Source of the DNA: Membranipora membranacea
Lineage: Eukaryota > Bryozoa > Gymnolaemata > Cheilostomatida > Membraniporidae
Assembly (NCBI GenBank): GCA_914767715.1
Contig: OU612070.1
Span: 15,703,501-15,767,500, forward strand
Length of the DNA: 64,000 nucleotides
Direction of reading: 5' to 3'
Below the pieces are notes generated by a model. The model ran no database searches. It was given only the letters and a program-made list of their open reading frames with translations, and was not told where the DNA came from. The stretch's first letter is position 1; each line of letters begins with the position of its first letter. Both the position numbers and the translations under genes were made by a program. Shown one piece after another: positions 60,101-64,000 of the stretch.

Positions 60101-62541
60101 CACTGACTCGCACTGTGGGCCGTCTGAGCACTTGGGCTAACCTGGTCCAGGTATTATGTGGGAGGTTCAAGTTTTTTTTAGGCTTATGCGGACAGAAGGG
60201 ACACTAAGTCATTCATTCTGCTAAGGTCCAATGGCAGGCAAATCTGAAGTAGGGCCTTCAATCAATCAATTCTTTGCTCAAACAAATTTTGCTGACAGAC
60301 AATTTATTTAGATGCCGAATAAAGTAGATGACCACAACTAATTTACACAAGTGTGAAGATTTGGTTTTCTGGGTTAATTTTTTGTTCAACCACAAGTCAT
60401 TAGTGGTTAGTTTTGTGGCTTTTTGACTGAGGCATTTGATTGATTGCTTGTCAGCATGAAGAGTTTGCAAAATTGGCTTCAGCCTAATTAGTAATGTCAA
60501 TCACCTTTCATTCTAAGAACCATCAGGGCTATATGCAGAGGAGTGTCATCCTTTAATGTCAAGGAAAAACAATAACGAGGATACACAGTGATTCTTTACC
60601 CATAAGGAAGCGTCTCACATTCATCTTATCAGTCCCCTTTAAACCTAGGGCCGTAGTGTAGGAAAAATCTTAGGGGAGGCGCAAAAAACTTTGAGGGTGT
60701 GAAGTGGCCCCAGGTTGGATATTGTAAGCTCCTCTAGTGGAGTCTGGGGTTAATCCCCTGCCTCCAAAGTGTTTTATGTAGCAAATGGAAGTCCCGAATG
60801 AACTGATTTTGACATGGGATATTCAATTATAGCATTTCTAGGCCACTAAATTGAGCACACTAGGGGACGAGCGTCCCTGCCTCCCCTACAACTACGGGCC
60901 TGGCACATTCTGGTACGAAGCAATGAAATAATATCAACCTTTGTTCTAATTTTAGATGCTTCTGACAGCAGGCAGCGGCTCAAAGACAAATGGTGAGTCA
61001 GAGTGTTTTTTTTAATCCCCATCAAAAGTGTTTTGTAAAAAATGTGAACAAAAATAAACGCTGAGCGCTATTTTAAAAGTGCAACATAGAACACTGCTGA
61101 TTGCATGACAGGATCGAAGCTAAATGTGATCGCTTGATCCATTTTTGCTTTGACAAATTCTATAATTAAACATGTGTGCCAACAGCATTTTTATGATTTG
61201 GATATCTTGCCTCAGAAAATCACTGTATCTAAATTTATTGCAATGACATTGCATTACATGCACCCATTAGGAAATTTCACTTTTATTGGAATGTAGTCCG
61301 CTGTCTTCGCCACCCACACCTAATTTGATGTTAGTAGCCATGTATGATTCATGTGCATTGATTCCTATTATTCTTATTCTACAGGTACCGGCAAAGATGG
61401 CAAATCATCGGTAAGTTCATAAACTACCTGCTCATAATTATAATATTAATATATTTAATATCGGTCAGTTAAGTATTTAGGGTCACACAATGCCAAAGTT
61501 ACCGATTTATACAATTAGACTTATATTTTGGTGTTACAGGAAGTTCTTGCTTCATAGAAAGCAACTCAAATAATCGGATATTAACAATTCTAAGATTTTC
61601 TAGGCCAACCAATGTGCTTTTGATTGCAAAATTTAAATTCCGTGTTGTAATGAATAACATCAGTAAAAGTTTACATACAAGTATATGGCACCCAGCGTAT
61701 ACCCCCATCAGGCTGCTTTCACTGGTTTGTGATGCAGTGTTCCTGGGTTATGGTATTTCAATCGCAAGCCATTGACAGGTTAAGTCTCATGCCTACCTCT
61801 GAAATAATAATTAGCGAGAGCCTCGTAGGTAATTAGCGCCTATGAGATAAACATTTCACTGTCTTACATAATCTAGACTTGTGTTTGATTATCCTAATGG
61901 TAGATAAGTATTTATATATTGCTATTCTTCTAAAAGTTTTTGACCACCTTTCCTGCAGTTTCCATCAAAAATTCTAATTGAAATTCATTCAGGCAATGTT
62001 AATGAGCCTTCTTCTACCTCTAATATCGATTTACTTGTGGGAGAGAGTTGTGTCCTGGCTCTTATTTTCCTCTTTGATCAGTTATATTCTATAGTCTTTA
62101 TTAGTTGTGAGGTGATTTTGTTGTTGTGGTTCAGCCTGCATAATGGCATTGTAACTGTGCGCCTATTATTCAGAATTCCCAGTCGTTGCTAATTAAAGGC
62201 TTAACCTTTGACCTTATAAGAGGCTTCAGTGGCACTGTTTGTGTGTGATTGACATTTTCAATCTAAACACAAAGGAACGGAGAGTCTTCATGCTAACATA
62301 AGAGGATTGTCTAACCAGCCAAACAGGGAGCTGATTCTACTAACTAGCTAACTAGCCTACTTCATTCACTATCTCCTGACTCATAGCACTGGCGATATCT
62401 CCTGAGACTTTTTAACTTGATACGTTGTGCTTGTGATTCTTTTCGCTGCTGCTCTTATCATTTTGCTGTTGTTAGCCTTACACACTCTCATCTAAGATGA
62501 ACGGACTAGCGGATTATTATAACTCTGGTGCAGCATATATG
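57108..62541 (+). CDS. Probable class I bHLH E-protein (TCF3/4/12-like), 5' part
   Basis: Exons are 57108-57170, 57421-57484, 59315-59361, 59869-59979, 60956-60992, 61385-61410 and 62476-62541. They are all in phase (138 residues) and open past the last donor. The N-terminus has D-L-L-D-L-P-T-L-F, closely like the AD1 activation motif D-L-L-D-F-S-x-M-F of E-proteins. Further on, G-W-N-N-N and Y-G-S-D-G-T-A-T-D parallel the W-G-N and Y-G-D-G-T-P-Y-D segments. The intron before L-F and the intron before Y-G-S-D-G-T appear to sit where vertebrate TCF4/TCF12 introns sit (from memory). The bHLH domain would lie beyond the window, so the identity is not proven. As an E-protein it would be a nuclear dimerisation partner of tissue-specific bHLH factors. 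Confidence 0.6.
57692..57790. repeat. Hairpin MITE, copy 5
   Basis: It has extended outer arms: 'gtctgtcagatattctaagtg' on the left and an inverse ending 'tagactatctgacagaccc'. It carries the family core 'taagtgctcagacggctg' and lies in intron 2 of the E-protein-like gene. Confidence 0.75.
60013..60142. repeat. Hairpin MITE, copy 6
   Basis: The left arm is ccagtctaagtgcttagactgc and the right arm ends gccgtctgagcacttgggct. The inner arms 'gcgagttagt' and 'actgactcgc' also pair. It lies in intron 4 of the E-protein-like gene. Confidence 0.75.
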
Positions 62542-64000
62542 GTGAGAACTTTATTGAAGAGGCTACTGTTAGTAGGATTTTAGGAAAGATCTGCAGCCAT
62601 GGCTTTATCAATTACAACAAATTATTGAATGAAAACCTTTGGGACATGGAATTTTGATCCCTATGCCCTAAGTTTAGAACATAACTCATTGTATAGTTTG
62701 AAGTTCTGAGAGTTGCAGCTTTTGATGCAAATCACACATGTTTGATTCGATTTGTTCCAAGTGGTTTTGGGGATGTTATCCGCTAGCTGCCTTAGTGGAT
62801 ACAAGTTTGGTTATAGGGATAGCCTGCATCATGTCTGATCACTAGTTAAATGTATCACAATTCACGAATAGGATTAAATTAAAATGGTCGCTTCCCCGTT
62901 TTCCCTAATCGCAACCAGAGAAAGCAAAGAGTTCTAGAGTCTGGTGGGCTCCTTAGGTTTTATTCTGAGAATTACAGACTTGTTAGCTGAGATTCAAGTT
63001 TCTTCTTTTTAATGTATATTTGGATGCCATGGGAGAGTTTTAGTTTACAATATTTCTTGCTTATTATAATTTCGAACCTTCTCTGTTGTGATCTATTCGA
63101 ACTGGAGATTCCCAGTCCCAGCTGTCATTATTTGTATGGATGAGGGGGTATCCCTTGATCTACTTGTGGCAGGTGCTGGAATCCCCATCATCAGTTTAGC
63201 AGGTGTCTTCAGATGCCCCTCCACACATAACACACAGCGGCAGCTTGTATTACATGTGTAACAGTATCAGTGTTCACATATGTAGGGATATCCCCAGTAG
63301 TAATTACTAAGCCACTGTCTGTCAGATCCCAGCACACCTGTTACCCGATTTCACTAACCAGGCATAGTGCAGACAGGCATCTAGTATCAATATTCCAGCT
63401 GTGTGCCTGTCTGCCTGTGCATGTACAGCAGCAATATGCTGCAAATTACTCAACAAGTGAGGCCAAACATGTGTTTTCATTCACTCTTCTCTCAGAAATG
63501 ACCTTGTGATATGCAAACAATCGGCCATCATATTTTGTTTACTATATCTTTCGGGATAATTGTGTTTTTTGAATTAGTTTTTTGCGCTGTTGACATTCTT
63601 ATTATGATGAGATTCTCTTGTCATAATATTAGTTGGTTTTTGGTTTCTTTCTTTAGTTTAGTGGGGAGTTTACTCATCGATATAGTACCGTTATTGGTTA
63701 ACTCATTGGTTTACCACACTTTCACATAAAATGTGATGTAAGGAGACAAATCATGGGATTGGGAACCAATCTCGGCCGACCGATTTAAGTAGTGTCTCTA
63801 TTTTATTGCATGACGTCTGGTTTCACAACTCAATGATAATTTTCTCTTTATGGACCTGGTCTCTGCGGCTGCTCCATGATTATCAGTTGTGTGTGTTGGT
63901 GGCTCCAGTTTGTTGAGTTTTTACATTTGATTGCTGAGTTTCAAATCATCCAGCCAGATTAGCAGACTGAACTTTCTTTGTTTGGGTGTATTCACTGATG
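62542..64000. other. Intron sequence of the E-protein-like gene (inferred); no further exon seen
   Basis: It follows a gtgaga donor at 62542. No in-phase coding segment with an acceptor was recognised before the window end. The open frames at 63270-63729 have no motif support. Confidence 0.45.

Noticed and set aside
62476-64000. Search for the bHLH exon of the E-protein-like gene
   Set aside because: No basic-helix-loop-helix wording (such as an N-x-R-E-R-x-R-x-R pattern) was found in any frame before the window end.

Overview
The window reads as nuclear DNA of an early-branching animal, most likely a demosponge (inference). Reasons: AT-rich sequence, many short exons with GT..AG introns, animal gene families (DNase II, an NHL-repeat receptor, a probable E-protein transcription factor), and dense DNA-transposon, LINE and SINE debris. 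No prokaryotic organisation is present. Exon models were built by hand by chaining open segments through GT/AG sites with matching codon phase. Each multi-exon model given as a CDS sums to a multiple of three.

Layout. 1-11 kb is a transposon graveyard: a decayed multicopy family, composite repeats, a hAT C-terminal domain and a PIF/Harbinger transposase relic. 11.29-16.25 kb holds a tandem repeat of about 307 bp. It is interrupted by a complete-looking 4,156-bp DNA transposon (32-bp terminal inverted repeats, TA target duplication) that carries an uninterrupted nine-exon gene for a 726-residue protein. The protein has an H-A-D-N-C...G-Q-N-K-N-N core typical of an uncharacterised animal family (I associate it with DUF7869, unverified). 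18.1-21.2 kb holds a broken RecQ-like helicase, and 22.3-23.1 kb a broken non-LTR retrotransposon RT.

26.1-34.75 kb is a DNase II gene (384 residues) with two in-phase, equal-length alternative copies of exon 5. Its introns carry a long-armed MITE, two hairpin elements, a tRNA-derived SINE and an apparently U2-snRNA-headed SINE with target duplications. 35.9-48.3 kb is a run of three single-pass membrane protein genes: an orphan 256-residue type I protein, a 97-residue protein ending in a CAAX-like C-L-I-M, and, on the minus strand, a 645-residue NHL-repeat/mucin-stalk/TM receptor with a tyrosine-rich tail. 48.3-57.1 kb is an intergenic region between divergent genes, with foldback and SINE elements. 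57.1-62.5 kb is the 5' part of a gene whose acidic N-terminus resembles class I bHLH E-proteins (TCF3/4/12). It runs on past the window.

No functional pathway links the genes. The main points of interest are the TA-inserting transposon, the duplicated DNase II exon, the U2-headed SINE and the phosphotyrosine-type receptor tail. No database search was possible, so family names rest on motif recognition.
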